64,000 nucleotides of DNA, from assembly GCA_014656495.1 (NCBI GenBank), contig BNCN01000012.1, positions 1 through 64,000 of the forward strand. Direction: 5' to 3'. Every line of letters begins with the position of its first letter. The stretch's first letter is position 1. This document shows, piece by piece, positions 8,090 through 17,341 of the stretch. This DNA comes from Comamonas sp. KCTC 72670 (lineage in GTDB: Bacteria; Myxococcota; Myxococcia; Myxococcales; Myxococcaceae). The notes under the pieces are model-generated. The model was not told where the DNA came from and did no database searches. It was given only the letters and a program-made list of their open reading frames with translations. A program made the position numbers and the translations under genes.

Positions 8090-8818
8090 ATGAGCCAGTT
8101 GGAAGTGGCGGCGGGAAGCCCACCGGAAACGGACGTGCTCCTGTCCCTGAACGACATCCGGCGCGACTACGTGCTGGGTGAAGCTAAAGTCGAAGCGCTG
8201 AAGGGCGTCTCCCTGCGCATCCACCGGGGCGAGTTCGTCGCCGTCTGGGGACCTTCGGGCAGCGGCAAGTCCAGCCTGATGAACATCCTGGGGCTGGTGG
8301 ATGCCCCCACCTCCGGGGACGTGAGCCTGGAGGGCACGCCCATCTCGAAGCTGTCCGACAACGCGCTGTCGGACCTGCGCAGCCAGAAGGTCGGCTTCGT
8401 CTTCCAGAGCTTCAACCTCATCCCCGTGCTCAGCGCCCTGGAGAACGTCCAGGTGCCGCTGCAAATCCAGGGTGTCGGCGCGGCCGAGGCGCGGGCGCGC
8501 GCGCGCCAGGCGCTGAAGGACGTGGGCCTGGAGAATCAAGCCCACGCGCTCCCGGACAAGATGAGCGGCGGCCAGCGCCAGCGCGTGGCCATTGCCCGGG
8601 CGCTGGTCACCGCGCCCGCCATCGTGGTGGCGGACGAGCCCACGGCCAACCTGGATTCAGAGAACAGCTACATGGTGGTCAAGCTCATGCGTGAGCTCAA
8701 CCGCGCCAAGCGCGTCACCTTCATCTTCACCACCCACGACCCCCGGCTCCTGGACCTGGTCGACCGGAAGCTCCTGCTCAAGGACGGCCTGCTCCAGAGC
8801 GACGAGGCTGTGCGATGA
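8090..8818 (+). CDS. ABC transporter ATP-binding protein, LolD/MacB type
   Basis: A 242-residue ATPase that would power the adjacent FtsX-type permease at the inner membrane. Walker A is GPSGSGKSS, the signature is MSGGQRQRVAIARAL and Walker B is VVADEPTANLD, followed by the H-loop TTHD. The family is the LolD/MacB/FtsE group, which moves lipids, lipoproteins or peptides out of the membrane rather than importing solutes. ATG 8090 was chosen because AGGA lies nine bases upstream; ATG 8081, which overlaps the preceding stop, is possible but has no room for a binding site. Its stop overlaps the permease start. Confidence 0.94.
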   Translation: MSQLEVAAGSPPETDVLLSLNDIRRDYVLGEAKVEALKGVSLRIHRGEFVAVWGPSGSGKSSLMNILGLVDAPTSGDVSLEGTPISKLSDNALSDLRSQKVGFVFQSFNLIPVLSALENVQVPLQIQGVGAAEARARARQALKDVGLENQAHALPDKMSGGQRQRVAIARALVTAPAIVVADEPTANLDSENSYMVVKLMRELNRAKRVTFIFTTHDPRLLDLVDRKLLLKDGLLQSDEAVR

Positions 8819-10041
8819 ACTACTTCTCCATCGGCTTCCGGAACATCCTGAAGAACCGCCGGCGCAGCCTCGTCACCCTCCTGTCGGTGGGCATCGGCTT
8901 CGCGTCCATCAGCCTCTTCGCGGGCTACATCCAATACGTGTACGGCGGCCTGGCCAAGCAGGCCATCCATGGCGAGCTGCTGGGCCACCTGACGGTGATG
9001 AAGCGCGGGCTGCGCACCGAGGGGCGGCTGCACCCGGCGAAGTACATGTTCACGAAGGAGGAGCTGGACCGCATCACGCCCATCCTCCGGCAATACCCGC
9101 ACACGCGGCTGGTGACGCCGCGCATGTCGCTCAGCGGCATGGTCTCCAACGGCACCGCGTCCACCGTCTTCGTGGGCGAAGGCATGGTCCCCGAGGACGT
9201 CAAGAAGCTCCAGGGGGGCTTCGAGCGGAAGCTCTCCGGCGACCTGAAGGCAGACAACCCCATTGGCGTGGCCACGGCGCAGGACCTCGGGAGGATTCTC
9301 AACCTGAAGCCCGGCGATTCGGCCGCGTTGCTGGTCAGCACGGTGACCGGGCAGGCCAACGCGCTGGACGTGGACATCGTGGATGACTTCAACACCGGCA
9401 ACGTGGGCACGAACGACAAGTTCCTGTACCTGCCCTTCGACCTGGCGAAGTCCCTGTATGACTTCGACGGCGCCGAGCGGCTCATCGTGCTGCTGGATGA
9501 CAAGGCCTTCACCGAGGAAGCCCGGACGCAGCTCACGGCCCAACTGCAGCAAGCGGGCTTCGACGTGGAGCTCAAGACGTGGCTGGAGCTGTCGAGCTTC
9601 TACGCGCAGGTGAAGCGGCTGTTCGACATGATCTTCGCCTTCATCTTCAGCAACGTCTTCATCGTGGTGGTCATGAGCATCGTGAACGCCATGAGCATGA
9701 CGGTCGTGGAGCGGACGCGCGAGATTGGCACGCTGCGCGCCATGGGCCTGCGGCGCTCGGGCATCCTGCGGCTCTTCACCACGGAGGCGTTCATGCTCGT
9801 GGTGCTGGGCTGCGCGGGAGGCCTGCTCGTCACGCTGCTGGTCCGCTTCGCCGTCAACAGCGCGGGCATCACGTATACGCCGCCCAACTCGTCCAACGTG
9901 GTCAGCCTCATGGTCGACCTCGACCTTCCGAGGATGGCGCGGACCTTCGTCATGCTCTCGCTGCTGGGCGTTGGCGCGGCCTGGTTCCCGGCGCGGGCGG
10001 CGGCGCGCAAGCTCGTCATCGACTCACTGGGTCACACCTGA
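8815..10041 (+). CDS. ABC transporter permease, FtsX/LolE-like
   Basis: A 408-residue inner-membrane permease. One N-terminal membrane segment (LVTLLSVGIGFASISLFAG) is followed by a large periplasmic domain (about residues 50-265) and three C-terminal segments: FSNVFIVVVMSIVNAMS, FMLVVLGCAGGLLVTLLV and FVMLSLLGVGAAWF. This is the MacB_PCD plus FtsX layout of LolC/E and MacB proteins. The motif ERTREIGTLRAMGLRR before the third segment is typical. It overlaps the ATPase gene by ATGA and is followed 19 bases later by a LolA-like gene, consistent with an inner- to outer-membrane export route. Confidence 0.94.
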   Translation: MNYFSIGFRNILKNRRRSLVTLLSVGIGFASISLFAGYIQYVYGGLAKQAIHGELLGHLTVMKRGLRTEGRLHPAKYMFTKEELDRITPILRQYPHTRLVTPRMSLSGMVSNGTASTVFVGEGMVPEDVKKLQGGFERKLSGDLKADNPIGVATAQDLGRILNLKPGDSAALLVSTVTGQANALDVDIVDDFNTGNVGTNDKFLYLPFDLAKSLYDFDGAERLIVLLDDKAFTEEARTQLTAQLQQAGFDVELKTWLELSSFYAQVKRLFDMIFAFIFSNVFIVVVMSIVNAMSMTVVERTREIGTLRAMGLRRSGILRLFTTEAFMLVVLGCAGGLLVTLLVRFAVNSAGITYTPPNSSNVVSLMVDLDLPRMARTFVMLSLLGVGAAWFPARAAARKLVIDSLGHT

Positions 10042-10060
10042 GGCCGTGGGAGACACGCTC

Positions 10061-10804
10061 ATGAAACATGCTCTTGCACTCATCGCGGGCGGGCTGCTCC
10101 TGCTCACGGGCTCCGCGCACGCCACCCCGCCGGACGCTGCGGAGATTCTCGAGGCGTCGGACCGCGCACGCGGCGGAGGACTTCCTGGCATCCGGTGGAC
10201 CGTCCGCATCACCCCCATGAACGGCGCGGACGCGGAGCCGGCGCGGGTGCTCACGCTGAAGGCCCACGCCACGGCCAGCCTCGCGGAGACGCGCGAGCCC
10301 GTGCGCTTCAAGGGCTCCAAGCTGCTGCAGGTGGACCGGAACATGTGGATGAGCCGCCCCGGGCTCCGCAAGCCGGTTCCCATCTCGCCCCGACAGAAAC
10401 TGTCGGGCCAGGCCTCGCAGGGCGACATCGCGTCCACGAACTACGCCACCGACTACAAGGCCCGGTTGCTGCGCGAGGAGGAGCTTGAAGGCGAGGCCAC
10501 CTACGTCCTGGAGCTGACGGCGGTGAACACGTTCTGCACCTACGACCGCATCACCTACTGGGTGTCCAAGGCGCGGCACGTCGGGGTGAAGGCGGACTTC
10601 ATCTCCCTGTCCGGGAAGCGGCTGAAGTCCGCCACCTTCGAATACGCCAACCAGCTCAGCCACGACGGCAAGACGTTTCCCTTCGTGAGCAAGATGGTCA
10701 TCCAGGACGCGCTCACCGCCGCGAGGACCACGCTGGAGTACTCCGACGTGCAGGTGGCGGAGCTGCCGCGAGGGACGTTCGACGTCAACCGGCTCGGGAA
10801 CTGA
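10061..10804 (+). CDS. LolA-like periplasmic outer-membrane sorting protein
   Basis: A 247-residue exported protein of the outer-membrane lipoprotein-sorting (LolA-like) group. A cleavable signal peptide is visible (KHALALIAGGLLLLTGSAHA, then TPPDAAEIL). The body has the family pattern: an early helix DAAEILEASDRARGG, then repeated beta segments with KLLQVDRNMWMSRPGLRKPVPISPRQKLSGQ-type residues (KLL at about 87, FTCYDRI-like segment read as FCTYDRITYWV). LolA-like proteins carry a lipid or lipoprotein across the periplasm in a hydrophobic half-barrel. Position after the LolE-like permease and before a barrel gene suggests it ferries the operon product, or a protein that displays it. Confidence 0.86.
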   Translation: MKHALALIAGGLLLLTGSAHATPPDAAEILEASDRARGGGLPGIRWTVRITPMNGADAEPARVLTLKAHATASLAETREPVRFKGSKLLQVDRNMWMSRPGLRKPVPISPRQKLSGQASQGDIASTNYATDYKARLLREEELEGEATYVLELTAVNTFCTYDRITYWVSKARHVGVKADFISLSGKRLKSATFEYANQLSHDGKTFPFVSKMVIQDALTAARTTLEYSDVQVAELPRGTFDVNRLGN

Positions 10805-10809
10805 GCGGC

Positions 10810-12141
10810 ATGCGCGCCAGACGATTCACGGTCACCCCGTCAGCGGGCCTGTCGTTGCTCCTGGGCCTGCTGACGGGCGGGTGGGGAACCGGCGCCAAGG
10901 CCCAGGACCTTCAAGAGTTCCTGGACCAGGGGTCGGCGAACCTCCAGGTGTTCGCCCTCGACACCGAGCGAGGGCTTCAGGCGAACAGTCTGCTCAACCC
11001 CGGCAACCGCATCGCCCGCCTGCCCCGGGGACAGAGCGAGCTGGAGGCACGGCTCGACTTGAAGCTCGGCTTGGACGCGCTCGAGTTGAGCGTGAAGCCT
11101 CGTGCCCGCTTCGAATGGTTCCGCTTCGGCAGCGGGAAGCCGGAGACCCACCTGGACGCGTGGCTGAATCAGGGGACGGTGACGCTCTACCCCGCACAAT
11201 CGCTCACGCTCTCCGCGGGCCGGGACATCCTGACCTGGGGGCCGTCCAACTTCCGCTCGCCCAGCAACCCCATCTACTTCGAGAACGGCCGAATCATCCC
11301 GCTGCGAGAGCTTCGCGGCGTGGACATGGCGCAGGCCACCTGGTCCCCCACGCAAGCGCTGTCCGTTTCACTGATGCACCAGTGGGGTGATGGCCGCGGA
11401 GGCTGGCAGTGGGACACGGACTCGGGCTTCAAGGCCTTGTCGCTGCTCAAGGTGGACTACACGGCGGATGTCTATGTCGCGAGCGTGAACGCGTCCAAGC
11501 GGTGGGCCCATGAACGTCCCCGCTTCGGCGCGTTCGCCCAGACCACCGTCAGCGACGCGCTGCTCGTGTACGCGGAGGCCGGACTGCGGCAGGGGACTCC
11601 CGCGCTGTATCCGGAGTCGCAGCCCACTGCCGTGGGGGGCGCGTTCCTCCCCCGCCATGCCACCGACGGCAGGCGCTTCTACTCAGCCCTCGTCGGCGGC
11701 AGCTACACCCTGAACTCGGGCCACACGGTGTCCCTGGAGTATCTCGCCAACAACGAGGGCTACCGGTGGGCGGACGGAGCGCGGTACTTCGACATCGCGG
11801 CGCGGGCCTCCGCGCTCCTCACGGCGCCCTCCCCGGACGCGCCGCTGGCGGGACAGACGCTGGGAAACGCGCTCAACAACGGGCTCGCGCTGCTCGGCCG
11901 TCATTACCTGTTCTTGCAAGCGCAGAACAACCCAGCGGACAGCGGCCCCATCTGGCAACTGCGCTATTCCCTCAACCTGGTGGACGGCAGCGGCCAGGTC
12001 TCCGCCTACGGTGAATGGAACGTATGGGAACGGCTGGCCCTCTTCGCGGTGGGCGTTTTGCACCACGGCAGCCCCCGCTCCGAGTTCCATGCCTTGCAGA
12101 GCCGGTCCATCCTCATGGGCGTCAAGGGCTACGTCCTTTAG
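10810..12141 (+). CDS. Outer-membrane beta-barrel protein, last gene of the operon
   Basis: A 443-residue exported protein with an N-terminal signal peptide (hydrophobic core GLSLLLGLLTGGWG, probable cleavage after AKA). The rest shows the alternating polar/hydrophobic strands with aromatic edges typical of outer-membrane barrels (for example RARFEWFRFGSG, YLFLQAQNN, QVSAYGEWNVWERLALFAVG). The C-terminus ends in a hydrophobic strand, VKGYVL. The precise family is not recognised; it resembles the porin-like barrels often found after LolA-like/ABC cassettes. It starts five bases after the LolA-like gene and is the last coupled gene. The outer-membrane exit or anchor for the pathway product is an inference. 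Confidence 0.85.
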   Translation: MRARRFTVTPSAGLSLLLGLLTGGWGTGAKAQDLQEFLDQGSANLQVFALDTERGLQANSLLNPGNRIARLPRGQSELEARLDLKLGLDALELSVKPRARFEWFRFGSGKPETHLDAWLNQGTVTLYPAQSLTLSAGRDILTWGPSNFRSPSNPIYFENGRIIPLRELRGVDMAQATWSPTQALSVSLMHQWGDGRGGWQWDTDSGFKALSLLKVDYTADVYVASVNASKRWAHERPRFGAFAQTTVSDALLVYAEAGLRQGTPALYPESQPTAVGGAFLPRHATDGRRFYSALVGGSYTLNSGHTVSLEYLANNEGYRWADGARYFDIAARASALLTAPSPDAPLAGQTLGNALNNGLALLGRHYLFLQAQNNPADSGPIWQLRYSLNLVDGSGQVSAYGEWNVWERLALFAVGVLHHGSPRSEFHALQSRSILMGVKGYVL

Positions 12142-12226
12142 CGTCGACCCCGCATAGGGAGACACCCCACCGTTCCATGATGTGTTCACAGGGCAGCGCA
12201 AGGCCTTGTCAGGACCCCGGGGCGCA

Positions 12227-12255
12227 TTGTCTGCCCAACAAGCCTCGTCTATGAC
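12227..12255 (+). promoter_or_regulatory. Candidate sigma-70-type promoter for the carboxylesterase
   Basis: TTGTCT at 12227-12232 and TATGAC at 12250-12255 are separated by exactly 17 bases, and the carboxylesterase ATG lies about 40 bases further on. This is the best promoter-like pair in the 153-base gap after the outer-membrane barrel gene. It suggests that the esterase can be expressed apart from the upstream operon. It is a prediction from matches only. Confidence 0.4.
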
Positions 12256-12294
12256 TCCGCGCGAAGCCCAATCCCTCCCAAAAGGCAGACACGC

Positions 12295-13881
12295 ATGTCG
12301 AGCGACGTGACGCGGGAAGTGAAAATCAAGGAAGGAACGGTGAAGGGGACGATTGAAGAGGGCATCGCCACCTTCAGGGGAATCCCCTACGCGGAGCCTC
12401 CCGTGGGCAAGCTGCGCTGGAGCCCGCCCGTGCGAAAGAAGTCGCTGGGAGACGCGACCTTCGAGGCCTTCGCGTACGGCGCGTCCCCCCTCCAGTCGCG
12501 GCAGGGCTGCATCGAGGGCGGTGGCGGGGATCCCGGCGTCATGTCCGAGGACTGCCTCTTCCTCAATGTCTGGACGCCCTCCCTGGACGAGACGGCGAAC
12601 AAGCCGGTGGTGGTGTGGCTCTACGGCGGCGCCTTCGTCGTGGGGACCGGCAGCGTGCCGCCCTACAACGGCATCCCCATGGCCCAGCGGGACGTGGTGC
12701 TCGTCACGTTCAACTACCGCGTGGGCCACCTGGGGTTCTTCGCCCATCCGCTCCTCAATCAAGCGGACGGCGCGCCCCAGGCGCACGCCAACTTCGGCCT
12801 GATGGACCAGCTCATGGTCCTGGAGTGGGTGCAGGACAACATCGCGAAGTTCGGCGGCAACCCGGGCAACGTCACCCTCGTCGGTGAGTCCGCGGGCGCC
12901 AAGAGCGTGCTCGCGCACTTCAGCTCCCCGCTCCACGCGGGACGGACGCTGTTCCACCGGGGCATCGCCCAGAGCGTGTACGTGCTCGGGGAGAAGCCCC
13001 TGTCCAAGGCCCAGGCCAACGGCGTGCAGTTCACGCAGGACCTGGTGACGGCGGGGCTCCTGAAGGAGGGATTCACCCTGGAGGAGCTGCGCAAGGTGCC
13101 CGGGGACGAGTTCTGGCGTCATTCGCCCGGGACCTTCAACGCCCCCAGCCCCATCGTCGGGGATGCGGTGCTCCCCAAGAGCCTCCGGGCCACATTCGAA
13201 ACCCATCAGCAGAAGCAGTTGCCGCTCATCATGGGCAGCACGAGCAACGACGCCAGCGTCGCGAAGGCGTTCGGGATGACCACCGACGTCATCATCAACC
13301 TGTTGAAGGACAGGAAGCTCTACGACGCGGTCAAGCTGGTGTACTCCGGCGTCGAGGGCGACGAGGAGCTGGCCCGGCGGGTGGTGCTGGACTTCGTGTT
13401 CGCCATCACGCCCAAGTACTTCGGAGACCTGCACAGCAAGAAGGACGGCGGCAGCAACAAGATGTGGCGATACGAATTCGCCTACGTCCCCGACGCGCTC
13501 GCGAGCCAGCAGCCCCAGGGCGTGCCCCACGGCAGCGACGTCCCGTACTTCCTGGGCACCTGCGAGCGGTGCCCCCCCACGGCCGAGGCCTTCAACGACG
13601 CGGACCGCGCCTTCGCCGGCAAGGTGCTGGACTACGTGGTCAGCTTCGCGAGCGCCGGGGAGCCCAAGTCGGCCGTGGGAGGCGTCGCCTGGCCCCGGCA
13701 CGTGGAGGCGCTCCTCCTCCCCCAGGACCGGCTGCTGCTGCTGGACGCGGTGATTGCGGCGCAATCCAACTTCAAGTCGGGTCTCATGGGCCTCGCGGCG
13801 TCCGCCGTGAAGATGGGCACCTTCGACGAGGTGGAGACCAACGTGGCGCAGGTGCCGACCTTCGCCAGCCGGGGGGCCTGA
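12295..13881 (+). CDS. Type B carboxylesterase
   Basis: A 528-residue alpha/beta hydrolase of the carboxylesterase/para-nitrobenzyl esterase family that cleaves carboxylic esters. The N-terminal signature FRGIPYAEPPVGKLRW is present, the oxyanion hole is YGGAFVVGTG and the nucleophile is Ser199 in GESAG. PHGSDVPYFLG near residue 410 supplies the usual C-terminal His region. No signal peptide is seen at the ATG (MSSDVTREVKIKE), so it is probably cytoplasmic. It follows the biosynthetic operon on the same strand after 153 bases with a promoter-like pair in between, so a pathway link is possible but not shown. Confidence 0.93.
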   Translation: MSSDVTREVKIKEGTVKGTIEEGIATFRGIPYAEPPVGKLRWSPPVRKKSLGDATFEAFAYGASPLQSRQGCIEGGGGDPGVMSEDCLFLNVWTPSLDETANKPVVVWLYGGAFVVGTGSVPPYNGIPMAQRDVVLVTFNYRVGHLGFFAHPLLNQADGAPQAHANFGLMDQLMVLEWVQDNIAKFGGNPGNVTLVGESAGAKSVLAHFSSPLHAGRTLFHRGIAQSVYVLGEKPLSKAQANGVQFTQDLVTAGLLKEGFTLEELRKVPGDEFWRHSPGTFNAPSPIVGDAVLPKSLRATFETHQQKQLPLIMGSTSNDASVAKAFGMTTDVIINLLKDRKLYDAVKLVYSGVEGDEELARRVVLDFVFAITPKYFGDLHSKKDGGSNKMWRYEFAYVPDALASQQPQGVPHGSDVPYFLGTCERCPPTAEAFNDADRAFAGKVLDYVVSFASAGEPKSAVGGVAWPRHVEALLLPQDRLLLLDAVIAAQSNFKSGLMGLAASAVKMGTFDEVETNVAQVPTFASRGA

Positions 13882-13933
13882 ACGGCGGTTGAGCCGGGGC
13901 GCCGATGGCCAGCCCGCGCCTCCGCGCCCTCGC

Positions 13934-15523
13934 TCAACGTCCGTGAGCGGCGTCGGAGGGCGCGGCGTCGGCGCCCAGGCCTTTCAACTGCCTCACGGCG
14001 TTGTCGTTCTTCGGGTTGAGCTCCAGCGACTTCTTGTAGTGATGGATGGCCTCTTTCTTCCGCCCGGCCATGGCGTAGCCCTCGCCCAGGCTGTCATGGG
14101 CATTGGAGTCGTCGGGGTAGAACGCGACGTTGGCCTCGAACACCTTCAGGGCCTCGTCGAGCTTCTTCGCCCGCAGGAGCGAGTAGGCCACGTCGTTGAG
14201 GATGGCCGGTGACAGGTTCGCCGCCTCCGGCTGGGCCGCCTTCTGCGACTTGTACCAGGCGATGGCCGCGTCCGCGCCCTTGGCCCGGACCAGCAGGTCC
14301 ACCATCGCGCTGGGGCTGTCGTCCTGGGCTTCGATGTCCTTCCAGCCGTACTCCGCCCCCGCGCTGACCAGGATTCGGTCGATGAGGCGGGAGCCCTCCT
14401 CCGAGTTGGTCATGACGGCGATACCGCTGCCCGAATCCGCGAAGGCCAAGAGGAAGGCGCGATACCCCGCGTTGCCGCCGCCGTGTCCGAACCACGCCTT
14501 CCCCTCTCGACGCATGAAGCCGATGCCGAAGGCCTCGGAGTGACGCGTGAGCATCTGCTTCGCCATGCTGGGGGACACGATGCGCCGCGACTTGCCGTTC
14601 GACGCCTTGGAGACTTCCAGGGCGATGCGGGCGAGGTCCGAGGGCGTGGTCCACAGCCCCGCCGCGCCCAGCTCCGGATACGTGTGCCAGCGGCCCTCCA
14701 AGCTCGTGCCATCCGAGAGGGTCCCCACGGCCGCGAGGGACTCCAGGGCCTTGGGCAGGGGCTGCTCGAAGGTGCTGTGCTTCAGCCCCAGCGGCGCGAG
14801 CACCGTGTCCCGCATGATGCGCGGGAAGGGCTTCTGGAGCTGGTCCACGAGCATCTGCTGGACGATGGTCGTCCCGCCGCCGCTGTAGCGCGTCAAGGTG
14901 CCCGGCACGGTGTCCACCCGCACGGGGCTGCTGTTCGCGGGCGCCTCACCGTCGAGCACCTGCCGCGTCGTGGGCACCGGCGCGCCGGCCGCGTATCCCG
15001 CGAAGCCGTGCACCGTCGTCCCCGCGCTGTGGGAGAGCAGCCGGCGGAGCGTCACCTTCTGCTCCTGCGTGTAGGCGCTCTCCGGCACCTTCCAGGAGAC
15101 GAGCTTTTCATTGATGTCCGCGTCCAGCGACCACTTGCGCTTCTCCGCGTGGTGCATCGCGGCCAGGGCCGTCACGGGCTTGCTGATGGAGGCCGCCTGG
15201 AACAGGGTTTCAAGGGTGACCGGCTCGGCTCCGCCCGCCTCACGGACTCCGTAGGACTTCGCCCACACGAGCGCGCCCTTCTCGAAGACGGCGATGCTCA
15301 CGCCCGGAATCTTGTAGAGCGTCATCCACTCCTGGAGCGACAACGTGCGCGGCGCCTCCCCCGGAAGGCGGAGCGGTGGCAGCCCGGATTCCACCCGCGC
15401 GATGCGAGCGGCCTCCGACGGACGCGCCACCCACTGCGTCACGGGCTCGGCGGGGGCCGCGGCGGTGAGCAGCAGGGGGAGGGCGAAGATTGCGGCGAGA
15501 CGGACAGGTGGCATTCGGGACAT
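13934..15523 (-). CDS. Serine beta-lactamase-like hydrolase with C-terminal TPRs
   Basis: A 529-residue exported protein with two parts. The N-terminal class C beta-lactamase/penicillin-binding-like domain has SISK (Ser-x2-Lys nucleophile), RYSGGG (Tyr-x-Asn equivalent, here Tyr-Ser-Gly) and FGHGGGN (the KTG equivalent). The C-terminal 110 residues are TPR-like (AYSLLRAKKLDEALKVFE, then DSLGEGYAMAGRKKEAIHHY). A signal peptide follows the chosen ATG (RLAAIFALPLLLTAAAPA). The start at 15523 is used because the longer frame overlaps the antiporter gene and lacks a signal-like N-terminus. Function is likely peptide or ester hydrolysis in the periplasm rather than drug resistance, but substrates are unknown. 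Confidence 0.92.
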   Translation of the reverse strand: MSRMPPVRLAAIFALPLLLTAAAPAEPVTQWVARPSEAARIARVESGLPPLRLPGEAPRTLSLQEWMTLYKIPGVSIAVFEKGALVWAKSYGVREAGGAEPVTLETLFQAASISKPVTALAAMHHAEKRKWSLDADINEKLVSWKVPESAYTQEQKVTLRRLLSHSAGTTVHGFAGYAAGAPVPTTRQVLDGEAPANSSPVRVDTVPGTLTRYSGGGTTIVQQMLVDQLQKPFPRIMRDTVLAPLGLKHSTFEQPLPKALESLAAVGTLSDGTSLEGRWHTYPELGAAGLWTTPSDLARIALEVSKASNGKSRRIVSPSMAKQMLTRHSEAFGIGFMRREGKAWFGHGGGNAGYRAFLLAFADSGSGIAVMTNSEEGSRLIDRILVSAGAEYGWKDIEAQDDSPSAMVDLLVRAKGADAAIAWYKSQKAAQPEAANLSPAILNDVAYSLLRAKKLDEALKVFEANVAFYPDDSNAHDSLGEGYAMAGRKKEAIHHYKKSLELNPKNDNAVRQLKGLGADAAPSDAAHGR

Positions 15524-15566
15524 GGCGAGCCAAGTACGAAGGAGTTCGGAGGTGATTGCAATCCCG

Positions 15567-17186
15567 TCACGATTCCTCCGGGGAAGCGCCGCGGGTGAGC
15601 AGCCCCAGGTCCAGCTCCTCCACGTCGAGCTCCTCCTCGATTCGCTGGAAGGCCGCGTCACCAATGGTGCCGGCCGCCCTCAGCGTGATGAGCCGGTACC
15701 GCGAGGCCTCGGCGACCTTGCGGACAATGGCCAGGTCGATGTCGAAGGCGCGCTCCGCGTCCGTGCCGTCGCCGTGCGCCCCCCTGCCCCCACTGGCCAG
15801 GTCCGTCTCGGCGCGATGGAGCAGGACGGCGTAGCGGCGGCGCAGCAGTCCGGACATCTCCGCGTCGGGCTGCTCGGACGTGGCCTGGAGCGCGGCCCGC
15901 AGCGTTTCGACCCGGGCGAGCCGCACCTCCCGCTCCACCGAATGGTCGACCTCGAGCTCCAGCGCGTTGAGCAACGGTCGCAGCGTCATGCCCTGGACGA
16001 CGAGCGTGCCGAGCACGACGGAGAAGGCGGTGAAGAGAATCAAGTCGCGGAAGGGAAATCCTGGCCCGCCCTGCCCCTCGGTGGGCAGCGCGAGCGCCGC
16101 CGCGAGCGTCACGATGCCTCGCATGCCACACCACCCGACGACCGCCGCGGCTTCCTTCGACAACGCGGACGCGCCGCTTCGCCCGCCCCAGCGGCGCGCT
16201 CGCCACCGGGAGAACGCGGAGGCGCCGGACACCCACACGATGCGGGCCACCATGGTCGCGGTGCAAATCGTGGCCGCGATGCCCGCGTACTCCAGCAGCG
16301 TGCGTGCGTCCAACCGGCCCAGGATGTCTTTCAATTGAAAGCCCACCAGGATGAAGGCCAGGACGTTCAGCACGAAGACGGCGAACTCCCAGACGGCGTA
16401 GGAGGGAATCCGGATGCGTGCCGGCGTGACTTCAGCGGCGCGGCGCGCGGTCGCCATGGCGAAGACCACGACCGTCAAGATGCCGGAGAGGTGGAGCCGC
16501 TCCGCGAGCAACCACACGGCGAAGGTCCCGCAGAACTGGACCACGACCGCGGTGGCGATGTCTTGAATCCTCGAGGTCACCCGGAGGACGACCCGCGACA
16601 ACACAAGTCCGAGCAGCGCGCTGCCCACGGTGACGACGAGCAGCAATGGCACCGCGCGCTCCGGCGACAGCGCCCCCGCGAGCGCGGCGCCCACCGCGAG
16701 CCGGTAGACCAGGAGCGCGCTCGCGTCATTGAAGAGGCTCTCCCCTTCGAGGATGACGAGCAGCCGGTACGGCGGGCGCAGTTGCTTGAGCACGGCCGTC
16801 GCAGCCGCCGCGTCCGGCGGCGCCACGATGGCCCCCAGCGCGATGGCCACCGGCCACGTCATCCCCGGCACCAACGCATGGGCCACGGCCGCGACCACGG
16901 CGATGGTGAAGGCCACCGCGCCGATGACGAGCCCCGCGACGGTGCGCCAGTTCGCCCGGAGGTCACGCAGGGACGCATCGAACGCCGCGTCCAGCAGCAC
17001 GGGCGCCACGAACAAGGTCAGCGCGAGCTCGGGGTCCAGCACGAGCGTTGGCGTCCCGGGGACCAGCGCCAGCACGGCCCCCGCGAGCGCCACCATCGCC
17101 GGATAGGGCGCGCCGAGGCGGCGCGACAACGCCGTGAGGCCCGCCCCCGCGAGCAGGAGCCCCACGATGATTTCGAAGACGAGCAT
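15567..17186 (-). CDS. CPA1-family Na+/H+ antiporter (NhaP-like)
   Basis: A 539-residue inner-membrane cation/proton exchanger. The N-terminal 400 residues form about twelve hydrophobic segments. The ion-binding motifs are APPDAAAATAVLKQL and EGESLFNDASALLVY, the CPA1 hallmark with the Asn-Asp pair. The last 130 residues are a soluble charged cytoplasmic tail ending LDLGLLTRGASPEES. It would exchange Na+ (or K+) for protons in pH and salt homeostasis. The beta-lactamase-like gene starts 43 bases after its stop on the same strand, so they may be co-transcribed. Confidence 0.93.
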   Translation of the reverse strand: MLVFEIIVGLLLAGAGLTALSRRLGAPYPAMVALAGAVLALVPGTPTLVLDPELALTLFVAPVLLDAAFDASLRDLRANWRTVAGLVIGAVAFTIAVVAAVAHALVPGMTWPVAIALGAIVAPPDAAAATAVLKQLRPPYRLLVILEGESLFNDASALLVYRLAVGAALAGALSPERAVPLLLVVTVGSALLGLVLSRVVLRVTSRIQDIATAVVVQFCGTFAVWLLAERLHLSGILTVVVFAMATARRAAEVTPARIRIPSYAVWEFAVFVLNVLAFILVGFQLKDILGRLDARTLLEYAGIAATICTATMVARIVWVSGASAFSRWRARRWGGRSGASALSKEAAAVVGWCGMRGIVTLAAALALPTEGQGGPGFPFRDLILFTAFSVVLGTLVVQGMTLRPLLNALELEVDHSVEREVRLARVETLRAALQATSEQPDAEMSGLLRRRYAVLLHRAETDLASGGRGAHGDGTDAERAFDIDLAIVRKVAEASRYRLITLRAAGTIGDAAFQRIEEELDVEELDLGLLTRGASPEES

Positions 17187-17341
17187 GCGGCGGGCCCCCG
17201 CCCGTCCCTACCAGGACCGCACGCCGCCTCCCATGCCCCGCGGGCCGAGCCCCGTGCCGCGCAGCCAGGTGCTTCCTGGCGCAACGTCACGGAGTGGAAA
17301 CTTCAGCCGGGCCCAAGCCGCGCCGCACGCGTCACGGCGCA

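Noticed and set aside
13888-13938. GTTGAGC/GCTCAAC inverted repeat between the esterase and beta-lactamase-like gene ends
   Set aside because: A loop of 37 bases is too long for a convincing terminator.
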